NCBI GenBank assembly: GCA_037976565.1
Contig: CP137668.1
Location: 26,537,906 to 26,601,905 of the forward strand
Source of the DNA: Mesocentrotus franciscanus
Lineage: Eukaryota > Echinodermata > Echinoidea > Camarodonta > Strongylocentrotidae
Direction of reading: 5' to 3'
DNA: 64,000 nt
The position numbers and the translations under genes are program-made. Shown one piece after another: positions 10,001 to 22,318 of the stretch. The notes under the pieces are model-generated. The model saw nothing but the letters and a program-made list of their open reading frames with translations, did not search any database and had not been told where the DNA came from. How positions within the stretch are numbered: the stretch's first letter is position 1; each line of letters begins with the position of its first letter.

Positions 10001-12024
10001 CAGAAGCCGACCATAGGCGCTCCTGTGAAAACATTTTGGCCATTTATGGCCAAAACTCTTTGCCCAAAATACTACATTTTACCCGATGCATATCCGATGC
10101 ATTTATTATTGTTAATTAGGCCTAGGCTATGCTACATCGGTTCCACTTACCAGATTGACTGTATGATGCATTTAAGGGTCTTTTTTCCGGATTTTCATCG
10201 CCGAAAATGAGCTCCGTGTTGAAATTCTTGCAGCCGTATTTTTAACTGTTACTGTGAATGGATGACGTCATCTTCCTCCAAGTATGCTTGGGCGTTTGCC
10301 GGAAGATTCTGCAGTCTTCTTTTTACAAATTTTACTTACGCAATACACTTTGGAATAAAAAAATTGGAAATTTGTTACTGGAGTGATGGAGCTTTGTCAA
10401 ATGTTTCTGATGATAATAAACTGATGTGTGATTTACGTGATGAAAACACTAAAAACTGTGATGTCTGCCGAGAGTTTTTGATGTTGATTCTGGCCAGAAA
10501 ATGCATAAAATATGTAACATTCCATATACAAAAGAGGCTGATTTTGCATTGCCAATTTGATGCAGACAGTTTGACAATAGATAGAGATTAGAAGTGTTAC
10601 TACTTACTAGGCGTAGGGGAGTTCGCTTAATTAAATTAAATTAAGTGTCAGAGTCAAAGCATGTGCCTTATACACCCATAGATATTGTCATAAAGTTGGC
10701 ATCAACTTGAAGAATCTGGATATGTTTGTAATATATTGATATTTGATAATGCATGTTTTTTCAGCATTGGGGTTAATGCATACATGTACATGTAAAAGTG
10801 TGCATGCAAAGGTTGATTATGTTGCGTGTGCGAATGAATATATCAATCACAAGATTTACATGTGGCTTTGCATTAAAAATTTCAGGGTGAAAGCGAAAAA
10901 AAACTCACCCCGTGACCCCCCTACAAAAAAAAGGAGACATTTTCGCTCTTGAAGTGAAATTTATTTTGATCATTTAAAGCCTATTCTTGTACAATTCAGT
11001 CCTTTCATTCAAAGGAGAAATGCCTAAATGGTTACAAAGCCTTTGTATGGTAATATATTAGTCTACAGTACATGTAGAGTTTGGACAGTGCATTTTTGCT
11101 TCCATTTACCTTTTGAATAGTTTTGATTAAAGTTTGTGAGCTTGTCAAAGGGCTAGTATTTCCTATACCGGTAGACCTAGTTCCTCTTTATCATTGGCAC
11201 CAGAATTGTATCACGTGTCTGTACAACAAAAAAATCCGTCACTGCCGAAGAAAATGTAGAAATTCATTCTACTAATGAATTTCAATTACAAAAGGAAGTA
11301 GATCCAAAACTCTAAGTGGACTCTAAAATGATACGGGAAACATTTTTAATACCGGTACTGGTACACTTGTTATTGTTAGGCTTACATTCATTAAACAGTT
11401 ACATATAACGAATGAAACAAAATGATTTGTTCATATGAAATGTACATGACGACATACATAGGCCTACAACATCATAAACATACAACATCATAAACATGCC
11501 ACATAATTTGTATAATGTGCATGGAACAAACTGTTTTATGTAACATATTATTTTATGACTTTGGTTGCTGACAGACATGTAGGCCAGGTACATGTACATG
11601 TACATGTACATGTATGTAGTATATCTAATTATCTGTCCTCCATATCCTGTCAATTTTTTGATTATTCATATTTACTGATATGTTGAATATTATGCCTTTT
11701 AAAACCATTTGTATCTACAATCATGTTACAGAATGCACATGCACATGTCAATACATGTAGCCTTGTTTCCACAACATTGGTTCTTGTTATGATGGTAGTA
11801 ACAGTACCACTTGTTCCTCGTTCATTCATTCACTCACTCACTCATCTTCCCATACCAGTCACGCACAAACACACACCCCTTTTATGTGTGTCTCCTATCC
11901 CAAAGACTTTGTGTACTGTATGTGATTATAAAGCTGGTGATAAAAACGAGGTCGGAGTGTGGGCTGCGGCCAGATACTGGCCTCTGATTGGTCACTCAAT
12001 ATGGGCCCACTCTTAATCTCTTGA
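10001..12024. other. Intergenic, no gene supported
   Basis: The longest frame (10,262-10,591, +, 109 codons) starts with an ATG, but I see no known domain, splice partner or neighbour supporting it. TACATG units repeat at 11,588-11,614. The rest is AT-rich single-copy-looking sequence. Confidence 0.4.
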
Positions 12025-12540
12025 CACACCTCCACAACAAACACATCAAAGGTATGGAGTGTCTTTTATGTCAAGATGAGTGTATTGTGTTGTCAATCTA
12101 TTCGCTACAAAGCTATTCACCCATGCTAATCGCTCTCTTGGCTAGCAATCGAGCAAACTTATATACCCACACAAAAGTCAATGGAGAATAATTACATGAA
12201 TACTGTATACATCAAGCAATTTTATTCCCAGAGAGATGAAGTCACAGTTGACAAATATATGAGGAAATTAATAAAAATAAAATGTATCTCCTGTTCCACT
12301 AAAATTCCATAATTTCTACATCCATAACAAATACATCAAAGGTAGGCCTATGGAGTGTTTTCAATGCTATTTACTAGGAATCTAATAACCCATACTAAAT
12401 ATGGAGATGTTCGTGAGCACTCAGGGAGCATTATAAAAAGTTTCATAATTCAGGGAATTGCATTCCTAGAGAAACAAAAGTCACGAATATGAGGAAATGA
12501 ATTAATACAAAACTTACATCCTGTTCAATTTCCTTGAACG
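12025..12540. repeat. Diverged ~290-bp tandem duplication
   Basis: Blocks recur in the same order. CACATCAAAGGTATGGAGTG (12,040s) matches TACATCAAAGGTA..TGGAGTG (12,330s). The later AATTTTATTCCCAGAGAGA with TATGAGGAAATTAAT (12,210-12,270) matches ATTGCATTCCTAGAGAAA with TATGAGGAAATGAAT (12,455-12,505). An old local duplication is the simplest reading. Confidence 0.6.
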
Positions 12541-12840
12541 CCTACTTGTCTTTCTAACCTTTCAAACTAACATAATTTGTAGTAATTAGTAATCAAAATG
12601 GAACTGAATTAGACTAATGATTTTTTTTCTCATGGACTATGGAGACAGAAGAATAGTATTACATTTAATACCGGTACTCCTTTGTGTCTACATTTATTAT
12701 TATTATGATTTAGTGATAGCAGGTTTGTTAAAATCTATAGGCCTAGTTCATGGAGGAATACATATAGGAAGGCATCATTTGCCATTTTAAACCAACATTC
12801 AAACTCTTCTGTTTAGGGGTTTTGATTTCATTTTTAGGAC

Positions 12841-13301
12841 CTGGGCCCGTATTCAATTCAATACTAAGTACAAAATTTAAGCTTTTTACTTAGTATTTGT
12901 CTTAGATAAAAAAAATACTTAGCCTGTTAACCAATTTGGGTATTCAATTTAAACTTTTGGCTAAGTATTATAACCTAAATTTAAGACAGCTCCCTACCAG
13001 ACTTAAGCCAATTATCTGGAGGCCTTGATTGGCAGGCAAATGGTTTTCTTACGCAGTATCATAACCTGCGCACAATTATATTAGCGCGCATTTATTGCGA
13101 CGCATTAATTGCGCATTACTTTTGATTGACCGTGTGATGTCACAATGCTTATCAGTAAGTATATTACTTAGATTTTGTCTCAGGTATTAAAGTAAAAGTC
13201 TAAAATGCCATTTGAATATGAGATAAGTAAACTTCTTAGCTTAGCCGTTTACTTAGTAAATTTCTTACTTATTCTAAGTATTGAATTGAATACCGGCCCA
13301 G
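12841..13301. mobile_element. 461-bp MITE with 27-bp terminal inverted repeats
   Basis: The left end CTGGGCCCGTATTCAATTCA and the complement of the right end CTGGGCCGGTATTCAATTCA differ at one base and continue into ATACT. The interior is rich in ACTTAGTA / TACTAAGT subrepeats in both orientations. No coding capacity. A target duplication could not be assigned confidently. Confidence 0.75.
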
Positions 13302-14285
13302 AAGCCTCATCTTGCTTGACTAATTACTAATTGTACCAACAGGGCACTGAGAGAGTCCACATTTGTTTTCTTTCTTTGAAGAATAGAACTGTTTTTCTTT
13401 TAGTAATCTAAATTCAGATCCTACTCAGGAAAATAAGATACCTGGTACTGAAATGATAATATTTGCCTCGTCACGCGGACATGCACGAACGCTGAATTCA
13501 GGGTTACATCATGGACCTAACGTGGTTAGTGGTTACATAACATCATAAGGTGAAGGCTTGCAACAACATAATGTACATGAATAGTCTTGAGTTGTCAGAC
13601 ACCAAAAGATATTCATGTATTTGACTTGTATGCCTGAGTTGTGGGGAAAAAAGGCCTCAGATAATACAAGACTATGCTAAACTATAGTATCAAATCGAAA
13701 GAATTTGTATCAATCAATAGGCCTACAGTAGGCCTACATGTATACCAAGGTCCTAGGGTATTGATCTGTGTACATGTGGGTCAATTTGATAGACTTCTCT
13801 TTAGTCCAGACTAGGTCCTGGTTAAGGAGGCCATGTAAGTCCTTTGCTTGAATACATTGATCAGATTATTCACCATTGTCCATGGGTAGGGACCATTTCT
13901 CTCAAGGGTCAGCACTGACGTCTTAGCACCCTGGCATCTAATACCCTTTCCCGCGCTTAGATGTCCAGCATTTATGAATTGATAATGATTATTGACTTTT
14001 CGGTGGGATCTCTGATGTGTGTCTGAGCTCGGCATTTTGTTCATTTGGGCTTCTTGATCAATCTGCATTGTTATTCTTTGGAGGGAATCCGAACTGAGGA
14101 GACTTTGGAAGGAAAGACGAGTTGTGTGTTTTGTGGACTGAGGTAAACTTCCCATCACTTGAAGTTTCATGGTATTTTATTTGAATATTTGATCCGATTC
14201 ACTTCTTTGTTCTTTGCAATATGCAAACAAAAATATGCAATTCTGTTGATTGAAAGCATTTTTATAGCCAACAAATAGTATAGTT
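13302..14285. other. Intergenic with an unplaced 119-codon minus-strand frame
   Basis: The minus-strand frame 14,170-13,811 begins with ATG and encodes a polar protein with no domain I recognise. It could be a first coding exon, but no splice structure or partner exon was found, so it is not called as a gene. Nothing else is identified here. Confidence 0.35.
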
Positions 14286-14469
14286 ATATCGACTGCTACG
14301 AGAGGACTAGCTGTTTCTATACGCTCAAGGGATAGTTGAATCCCCTGCTATCACCCCGAGGCGCGCCTGGGTGGGCGGCGCGCCTCGGGGTGATATCGAT
14401 ATAGCAGGGAATTCAACTATCCCGCGAGCCAGTATAGAAACAGCTAGTCCTCATTAAAGCAGTCGATAT
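14286..14469. repeat. Near-perfect ~180-bp palindrome with GGCGCGCC at its centre
   Basis: The outer arms ATATCGACTGCT and AGCAGTCGATAT continue inward through GGACTAGCTGTTTCTATAC, GGGATAGTTGAAT, CCCTGCTAT and CACCCCGAGGCGCGCC. Their complements appear in reverse order up to 14,469. The loop is about eight bases (TGGGTGGG). The right arm has a six-base insertion (ATCGAT-like). It could be a snap-back MITE or a recent inverted duplication. Confidence 0.85.
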
Positions 14470-17411
14470 GACTTTATATGCCGAATTAAAACAAAAATCT
14501 ACCAAGAATTCTTACCTTAGCCTTTTAGTGAGTAAAAATTTGTTAAAACATCACAGAAAATCTGAAACACTGTCTGTTAATCTTCGCTTAAAAATGAGTG
14601 AAAGTTTCAATCATTTGGGAATCGCAGACAAAGAGCACTGTATGGCGTCCGTGCTCGCACGTAGACAATTTTAACACGCAAACCAATGGGGATCGCAGTA
14701 AACCAATGGGAATCGCAGGATAATGAGGATATGAGGGTAGAAACTTTTAACTAGGCCCTGTGGGCTATTGCTATGCCCTTTGATTTGGGCATGGCTTGAA
14801 ATCACGACTCCAATTTCACCAATCAGATGGCTAGATTTCTAAAGTGAGGTACAGTGTACATAACATTTTATGTAGCCACTTTGATTCAAATCAAAGTGTA
14901 CATAGTACTGTACATACATGTAGAGTATCATATTTTTCATTTTTTTATGAAAGTGTGCCTGTAATTTGTGTTAATACTGTATCATGGCTTTATTGAAGTA
15001 AATTCTCTGCAAAGATTCCACTTTTTGATACACTTGTACGCTTTCTCCAGATGTACATGATGCATGTACAGTAGATGTAGATGTAATGCAAATACCAGGA
15101 CCAAGCGTGCACATCGAGAAATATTAAATTGCATTTTAATTGTTGTTGATGTAGTTAACAAATGTCCAATAAAATCTGATCAAAATATCAGATTTCCACC
15201 CAAAAGTACTCTGGACATCAGTTCAGATGATTACCACTACAGATGTCTCCAATATTACTGTGATTTTGACCGTTGTTAAAATCTCACTAATTCTGAAGAT
15301 TATTGGATTTACATAAAAGTAGTGAGATACTGAACATGCTCCAAACAATGATGTTTAAATCTGAATATTTTTTAATTAAAAAAAAAATAGTTTTCCATTT
15401 TGATGTAGACCTAGTCATAACTGATCCCAAATCTTATGGGGATAGGGTTTGACAACATACTGTGAGGCTGTGAGCTAATAAGTTATACCGGTATATCTTT
15501 TAAACTTTGATGAAAACACAAAGATATTGCGGAAGTTCAAAGGTGTAAGTCAGTCTAAGCTTTTGTTCAGCATTAGCAATTGAAGCATTGATCAACGATA
15601 TCAGTTGTTCATCCGTTGCTGATGATAAAGCATTAATATTTGGCTCTAGCCCAAGAATCTAACATTCTTCAAAGTTAAACTTCCTTGACAAAATTGTTAC
15701 ATACGTACATGTACCCAGCCATTTTTGTGTTCTGTATACATGACTGATCATAAAGTTTATTGACATTAGAGAGCTCTCTTCACAGTGTATAGGCTACCTT
15801 ATTGTCTGTTTCTGGTTTAAATTTCACAGACCCATAAACCAGAGTAACATTTCCATGAATTCTGTAGGCTTCCGCTTACCTATAACTGCAGGTCACAAAA
15901 CTTGTTAAATTCTACATGTACATGTACCTTCGTGGAAAATGATTGTTATGTCTTATTTGGAAAACTGAAAGAGGAACAAAATATATTAAAAGTAAATGCT
16001 GGAATATATTTTATGATGACCTACATTTAACAACTACATGTACATGTACATGTAAATTATTCATAACCTTACCAAGTTTTGAAATTTGTTAAGTACCGGC
16101 ATGTGAAAAATAGATATGTCCCGATTTATGTTTCTTGAGAATGTGACATATTAAAGCTTACATCTAAAAGTATTCAACAAAGCCCCTAATTCAACAAAGC
16201 AGTCCACCTTTGATTCTGGAGTTATGAAAAACACAAAAAACTTATTAAAAAATTTACAAGGGTATGAATAATTTAGTTAACTGTACATGAAACATGACTT
16301 ACTTGAGGCACACATACATGTAGCAGTATCAGTGTATTTTTGTGCTGTAAGTTTAGTTCTGTTATTAGTACAGGGCAATCCTACCCTTGTAACAAGTTCA
16401 TTTGTGTGTGAACAGAAGAATACGTGTAAGAGAAACAGACAGGTGAAAAATTGAAATAAATCGGGAGAAAGTTATATATGTTTGACTTTGAAATATAAGA
16501 TCACTAAATCTACACATACATGTTTGTGAATCTCAAATAGGAATTGGGTCAGTGGATGGTGACATATTCATTGTCTACTCTCCCATATCATTGGTCTTTG
16601 TTTTTCGCCTACCGGTATTAAAGTGCCTTCTCCCTTTGGGCACTGTTCTCAAAATATATTATTGATAGCATAAAATTTTAAGCCCGACGAAAATATAATA
16701 TAATTCTGAATAATATATTTCTCTTATCACAAAAATATCCTTGCTCGTACAACTGCAACAAAGATAGCCATCACTCCACTAATCCTTTATACAAACCCCT
16801 GTTTGTCAAATGAATCAATCCAACTCATCACATGATTTTGCCATGCATGGTGTGTTGATGCTGAAGAGAGTTTAATACATGTAGTTTCACACCTAGACCC
16901 CACTTGTCTAGTTTGTCTTTTGTACCATGTTAATTTTCCTCAGTTATGTTTTTTTTTTCCTGAAAGACAATCATATTGTTGGTACTTTTAAGGTAATTTG
17001 TGATACGTTCAATAAAAAATAAGAGTTATGTTCAGAACAAATGCAAATATAAAAGTGATTCAGTTATGTTGTGCAAAGAAAGGACTTTGAAAGAGACTAG
17101 TGAGTGTGTATGATCAGCTGATAGTGGTGGTGCCATATTAGAATGCACACTGAACATGGGCTATGATGATGCCATGGTATTGTGCACTCAATACTATAAA
17201 TCAGCACTACAAATACAATACAACTTGTTCGGTTCAACTATTGTTATTATTGGCTATTGCGTTTTAATCTCCTCGTGTATACCATGATGTACAGGTACAC
17301 CGGGATGTACATGTACACTTGTTGTATTGCTGTTCTGAAGTAGATGAACTCGTCAAAATTTGAGAAGTGGACATCAGTTTTGAACTTGGACTTCAAATCA
17401 ACTGACGGAAC
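14470..17411. other. Intergenic, AT-rich, no gene seen
   Basis: Short frames only. TACATGTA-type runs occur near 14,918, 15,915, 16,035 and 16,317. A dispersed repeat copy at 16,056-16,215 is listed separately. Confidence 0.4.
16056..16215. repeat. Dispersed repeat, copy A
   Basis: About 160 bp including TGTCCCGATTTATGTTTCTT, GAGAATGTGACATATTAAAG and CTTACATCTAAAAGTATTCA. The same order and orientation recur at 54,575-54,750 with a few substitutions and small indels. No coding capacity. Element ends are not defined. Confidence 0.9.
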
Positions 17412-17431
17412 AACTTTAGAATACCCCACCA
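17412..17431. repeat. 20-bp motif, inverted partner at 23,440
   Basis: AACTTTAGAATACCCCACCA lies just before the GTTGGC-type minisatellite. Its exact reverse complement lies at 23,440-23,459, next to a short isolated piece of the same minisatellite. Confidence 0.9.
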
Positions 17432-17479
17432 TGCGGATTTAAGGGTTTTTTTTGTCCACCAACCCAACGCTTCAACCTG

Positions 17480-18790
17480 TCAAAGTACTAGGTGCCGAGA
17501 TATAGTCTTGAATGGCAATCCAAAATCGTACCAACGTGCCAACGTGCGTGCCAACGTACGTGCCGACATAAGTTGAGAGTCGGGACTTGAATTTAATTCT
17601 CCAACGTGCCAACGTGCCAACAATCCAACATAAGTTGAGAGACAGGACTTGAATTTAAGTCGGCAACGCGCCAACGTGCCAACATATAGTTGAGAGACTT
17701 GAATTTAATTCTCCAACGTGCCAACGTGCCATCGAGCCAACATAAGTTGAGAGACTTGAATTTAATTCTCCAACGTGCCAACGTTCCAACGCGCCAACAT
17801 AAGTTGAGAGACTTGAATTTAATTCTCCAACGTGCCAACGTTCCAACGCGCCAACATAAGTTGAGAGACTTGAATTTAATTCTCCAACGTGCCAACGTTC
17901 CAACGAGCCAACATAAGTTGAGAGACTTGAATTTAATTCTCCAACGTGCCAACGAGCCAACATAAGTTGAGAGACTTGAATTTAATTCTCCAACGTGCCA
18001 ACGAGCCAACATAAGTTGAGAGACTTGAATTTAATTCTCCAACGTGCAAACGAGCCAACATAAGTTGAGAGACTTGAATTTAATGCTCCAACGTGCCAAC
18101 GTTCAACGAGCCAATATAGTTGAGAGACTTGAATTTAATTCTTCAACGTGCCAACGTTCCAACGAACCAACATAAGTTGAGAGAGTTGATTTTAAATCGC
18201 CAACGTGCCAACGAGCCAACATAAGTTGAGAGACTTGAATTTAATTCTCCAACGTGCCAACGTTACAACGAACCAACATAAGTTGAGAGACTTGATTTTA
18301 AATCGCCAACGTGTCAACGCGCGTAACGTAAGTTTAGAGACTTGGATTTAAGTTGCCATCGTGTCAACGCGCCAACGTGCCAACGAGCCGACATTAGTTG
18401 AGACATTTGAATTTAAATCGCCAACGTGCCAAAGTGCCAACGAGCCAACATTAGTTGAGAGACTTGAATTTAAATCGCCAACGTGACAACGCGCCAACGT
18501 GACAACGCAACGCCAACGAGCCGACATAAGTTGAGAGACTTGAATTTAAATCGCCAACGTGCCAACGTCTGACGTTGCCAACGAGCCAACATTAGTTGAG
18601 AGACTTGAATTTAAATCGCCAACGTGCCAACGAGCCAACATAAGTTGAGAAACTTGAATTTAAATCGCCAACGTGCCAACGTTTCAACGAGCCGACATAA
18701 GTTGAGAGACTTGAATTTAAATCGCCAACCTGCCAACGAGACATTAGTTGAGAGACTTGAATTTGAATCGCCAACGTGCGGACGTGCCAA
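17480..18790. repeat. Minisatellite of ~48-60-bp units (CCAACGTGCCAACG / TTGAGAGACTTGAATTTAA)
   Basis: About 22 units. Each pairs a variable number of CCAACGTG / CCAACGAG decamers with a constant CATAAGTTGAGAGACTTGAA segment and a TTTAATTCTC or TTTAAATCGC spacer. Units before about 18,180 mostly have TTAATTCTC and later ones TTTAAATCGC, so two subfamilies lie in blocks. Long minus-strand frames (for example MLARWHVGELNSS repeats) exist because many units are near multiples of three. They have no upstream signals or conserved fold and are not called as genes. Confidence 0.95.
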
Positions 18791-20343
18791 CCTTTTTTTT
18801 TTATTATTGAAGATAACACTATCTTTGTATAAGCTCTCTTATGTTACGCTATAGCAATTACACAAAAAAAGAATTACAATTTTAAGGTGCTATATACATG
18901 TATACTGAATATCTAAGTACACAATTTGCTTTAAATCCTTGATAATAAAAAGAACAGTTTATTTTCTGATTGTTATCAATTACTAATCCATTTTATTATT
19001 TTATGTTTGGAAATAATTATATAATCAGCTTTCACTATTTTTGAGCCATGAGGTATTGAAAAGTTAAGCACACTTCCTGGTATTTTCTCTCAATACACAT
19101 CTCGCACCTCTTTTTAATATCAATATCAACTTAGAATGCTCTATCCATGTGTCCTTGTGCACTAGCAATATTATTGATCAATAACCTTTACTCCCTTATA
19201 ATTATAAAGACCACGAAATAGAATTTTACCTAACGCTCTATACTGACTACTTCCGACATTCGCCGTTTTAAGATGAGCCACGCCAGGCTTATTACATACA
19301 TTTATAGCATTTTTTGTCGGTTATACTTGACTTACTTCTCTTTATTATTTTATGTCCTTGTAATTTCCTCCGAAAAATGACAAACAATGTTACATTTGTT
19401 ATTTAACTTTATGCCCGTTTTAATTATTATTACGCCTTATTATGTTATTATTTTGTCACTGTCTTTAATTATTATTAGTTATGTTATTGTTTGTACGTAC
19501 TCCTGGTAGTATTATAAATAAAAGGGGTAATTACCGCTAGGTGAAAGGGCATAATAACGATGAGAAGGGGGTAACTGTGTGTGTGAGTATTAAGGGAGTA
19601 ATTTCGCTCTTAAATACGCCCCTGATTGCCGATGAAAAAGGATATTATTAAGTAGAATATATTGCTATTTATTATAAAGGAAAAGGTAGAGATAAAGGAA
19701 AAAGTGGATTTTTCTATTTCTATTTGAAACTGCAACTATCACATTTTAATTTAGGGTATCATCACATGACAAAGGAAAAGGGCATTTATCAAATTAAATA
19801 TATATATATATGTATTAATTGCAGTAAAACAATTATTTTCGTACGTATAATTAGTCATTTTGGAAAAAAAACTTTAAAAAGTAGACGTGCGGGACTTTGT
19901 GCCCCCCTTGCCCACATACAAACAACCATCACACATAATTATGTTCATAATTTTTATAAACGTTATAATTCTAAATGAAAGTTTCGCTTGTACCAGTTAA
20001 ATATTCTTCTAATAGTAAAATATCCTAAGCACTAATCGAAACTGTTTTGTACACAACCAAATGTAAAACATTTTGTTAACCACCTTAAAGTCGATATTCA
20101 TCCTTATATTCATTTCATATACAATCATATGAACGAATTATCTCATAACTGCTCTCCTCATTTGGTAAGTGGGTTATTTACATAATATGTTTGCATTTTC
20201 TTGGTTATTTATTTTGGTTTACAAAATATTAATCTGTTGATTATGCTCGAGTGCAAGCTTGACTGCTTATAATGAGTGATAAGTTATACTTATAGTGATA
20301 TTAAAACAAGCTAGGCATTTCCAGAATCTGTAGTAGTAGTACT
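18791..20343. other. AT-rich intergenic sequence, no gene seen
   Basis: Mostly A/T-rich with short homopolymers and an ATATAT run near 19,800. The 84-codon frame at 19,724-19,978 has no recognisable feature. Confidence 0.4.
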
Positions 20344-20815
20344 CAGGGCGGATCCGGCCTGCGGCAAGAGAGGGGGCCAAAAAAGGGGCTCACTTCGTGC
20401 GAAAATTTGAAAATCGCGGCGCCGATTTTTAGCTCATTGGGGGTGGAGGGCGGGGCGTGGGGTAGTGAGCACAAATTTTTTGTTTTTGTTGCTCCCAAAA
20501 TTTGAAAATCGTGCGGGCGATTTTAGCTCAGTGGGGAGGGGGGATATTGAGCACAATTTTTATATTGCCCCGAAAATTTGAAAATCGTGCCGGCGATTTT
20601 TAGCTCATTGGGGAGGGGGAGGGTGGGGTAGTGAGCACAATTTTTTTTTTTTTGTTGCTCCCTAAAATTTGAAAATCGTGCCGGCCGATTTTTTGCTGAA
20701 CGGGGGTGGGGGGGGGGGCAGTACTATTTTTAAAAAATCAACATCCACCCCCCTGGGCGCCAGGGGAGGGGGCCCATCTTCTTCTTTTATTGCAAAAAAA
20801 AAGGTGTTTTTACCT
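20344..20815. mobile_element. Truncated hAT-like relative with internal tandem amplification
   Basis: Starts CAGGGCGGATCCGG, close to the left end of the element at 6,752, and shares GGCAAGAGAGGGGGCC and, near its other side, CAGGGGAGGGGGCCCATCTT. Internally a GAAAATTTGAAAATCGTGCC unit followed by GGCGATTTTTAGCTCA and a G-rich run is repeated about four times, against two in the 6,752 copy. The right terminal repeat is missing. Confidence 0.8.
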
Positions 20816-21027
20816 GTGAAGTGTGATGTATCACTGTAGAGGTGAAGGTACATGAATCATGCACCAAGATTTAGATGATGGAAACACATTTTGAATCATT
20901 ATAACCACAAAACCTTTAATTTTATCTATGATGAAAAGTCGTGGCTGAGAAATGAAAAGACATAAATTATTTCTATTACAGTATTAGAAATTATATTTGT
21001 TGAAAAATGTATAACATGAGAACAATT
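20816..21027. other. Short intergenic spacer
   Basis: AT-rich, nothing recognised. Confidence 0.4.
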
Positions 21028-22318
21028 GTCCTACGTTACCCTAGGACACGGGTCCCTGTTACCCTAGGACACCGAGTCCCGTCACCCTAGGACACCGGGC
21101 CCGCGTCACCCTAGGACACCGGAGTTTGCGTTACCCTAACCTAACCCTTACCCTATGACACCGAGTCCGCGTCACCCTAGGACACGGGTCCCGCACCCTA
21201 GGACACCAGGTCCGCGTCACCCTAGGACACCGGAGTTTGCGTTATCTTAACTCTAACCCTAACCCTAACCCTAGGACACCGGGTCGCGCGTCACCCTAGG
21301 ACAACAGAGTTTGCGTTACCCTAACTCTAACCCTAACCCTAGGACACCGGGTCGCGCATCACCCTAGGACACCGAGTCCCGCGTCACCCTAGGACACCGA
21401 GTCCGCGTCACCCTAGGACACGGGTCCGCTTCACCCTAGGACACCGAGTCCGCGTCACCCTAGGACACCGAGTCGCGTCACCCTATGACACCGAGTCCGC
21501 GTCACCCTAGGACACCGGTCCCGTCACCCTAGGACACCGGAGTTTGCGTTACCTAACTCTAACCCTAACCTAACCCTAGGACACCGGGTCGCGCTTCACC
21601 CTAGGACACCGGAGTTTGCGTTACCCTAACCTAACCCTTACCCTATGACACCGAGTCCCGTGTCACCCTAGGACACCAGGTCCCGCGTCACCCTAGGACA
21701 CCGGAGTTTGCGTTACCTAACTCTAACCTAACCCTAACCCTAGGACACCTGGTCCCGCATCACCCTAGGACACCGAGTCCCGCGTCACCCTAGGACACTG
21801 AGTCCCACGTCACCCTAGGACACCGGGTCCCGCTTCACCCTAGGACACCGAGTCCCGCGTCACCCTAGGACACCGAGTCCCGCGTCACCCTAGGACACTG
21901 AGTCCTGCGTCACCCTAGGACACCGGGTCGCGCTTCACCGTAGGACACCGGAGTTTGCGTTACCCTAACCCTAACCCTTACCCTATGATACCGAGTCCCG
22001 CCACCCTAGGACACCGGGTCCCGTCACCCTAGGACACCGGAGTTTGCGTTACCCTAACTCTAACCCTAACCTAACCCTAGGACACCGGGTCGCGCTTCAC
22101 CCTAGGACACCGGAGTTTGCGTTACCCTAACCCTAACCCTTACCCTATGACACCGAGTCCCACGTCACCCTAGGACACCGGAGTTTGCGTTACCCTAACT
22201 CTAACCCTAACCCTAGGACACCAGGTCCCGCGTCACCCTAGGACACCGGAGTTTGCGTTATCTTAACTCTAACCCTAACCCTAACCCTAGGACACCGGGT
22301 CGCGCGTCACCCTAGGAT
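21028..22318. repeat. GC-rich satellite carrying interspersed telomere-type CCCTAA motifs
   Basis: Basic unit of about 25 bp: CACCCTAGGACACCG followed by a variable GGTCCCGCGT. Longer units replace the variable part with GGAGTTTGCGTTACCCTAAC and then two to four CCCTAA repeats before the next CCTAGGACACC. The C-rich telomere strand is on the + strand throughout, so the array is head to tail. About 45-50 CCTAGGACACC cores are present. Composition contrasts sharply with the AT-rich flanks. Confidence 0.95.

Noticed and set aside
10262..10591. 109-codon + strand frame starting MTSSSSKYAW
   Set aside because: No recognisable domain, no neighbouring exon with matching phase, ordinary length for AT-rich DNA. 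Homology search or RNA-seq could revive it.
13811..14170. 119-codon minus-strand frame starting MKLQVMGSLPQS
   Set aside because: Plausible composition but no domain or splice partner, so not called as a gene. RNA-seq across it would settle this.
17593..18012. Minus-strand frames of 102-139 codons with repeated MLARWHVGELNSS peptides
   Set aside because: They lie wholly inside the minisatellite, overlap in several frames and strands, and have no conserved domain or splice context.
17480..22318. CRISPR array
   Set aside because: Repeats are variable-length eukaryotic minisatellites without unique spacers of fixed size or cas genes, and the window is clearly animal DNA.
21028..22318. A true chromosome end
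   Set aside because: Ordinary sequence and genes continue for 40 kb beyond it, and the CCCTAA blocks are short and interrupted.
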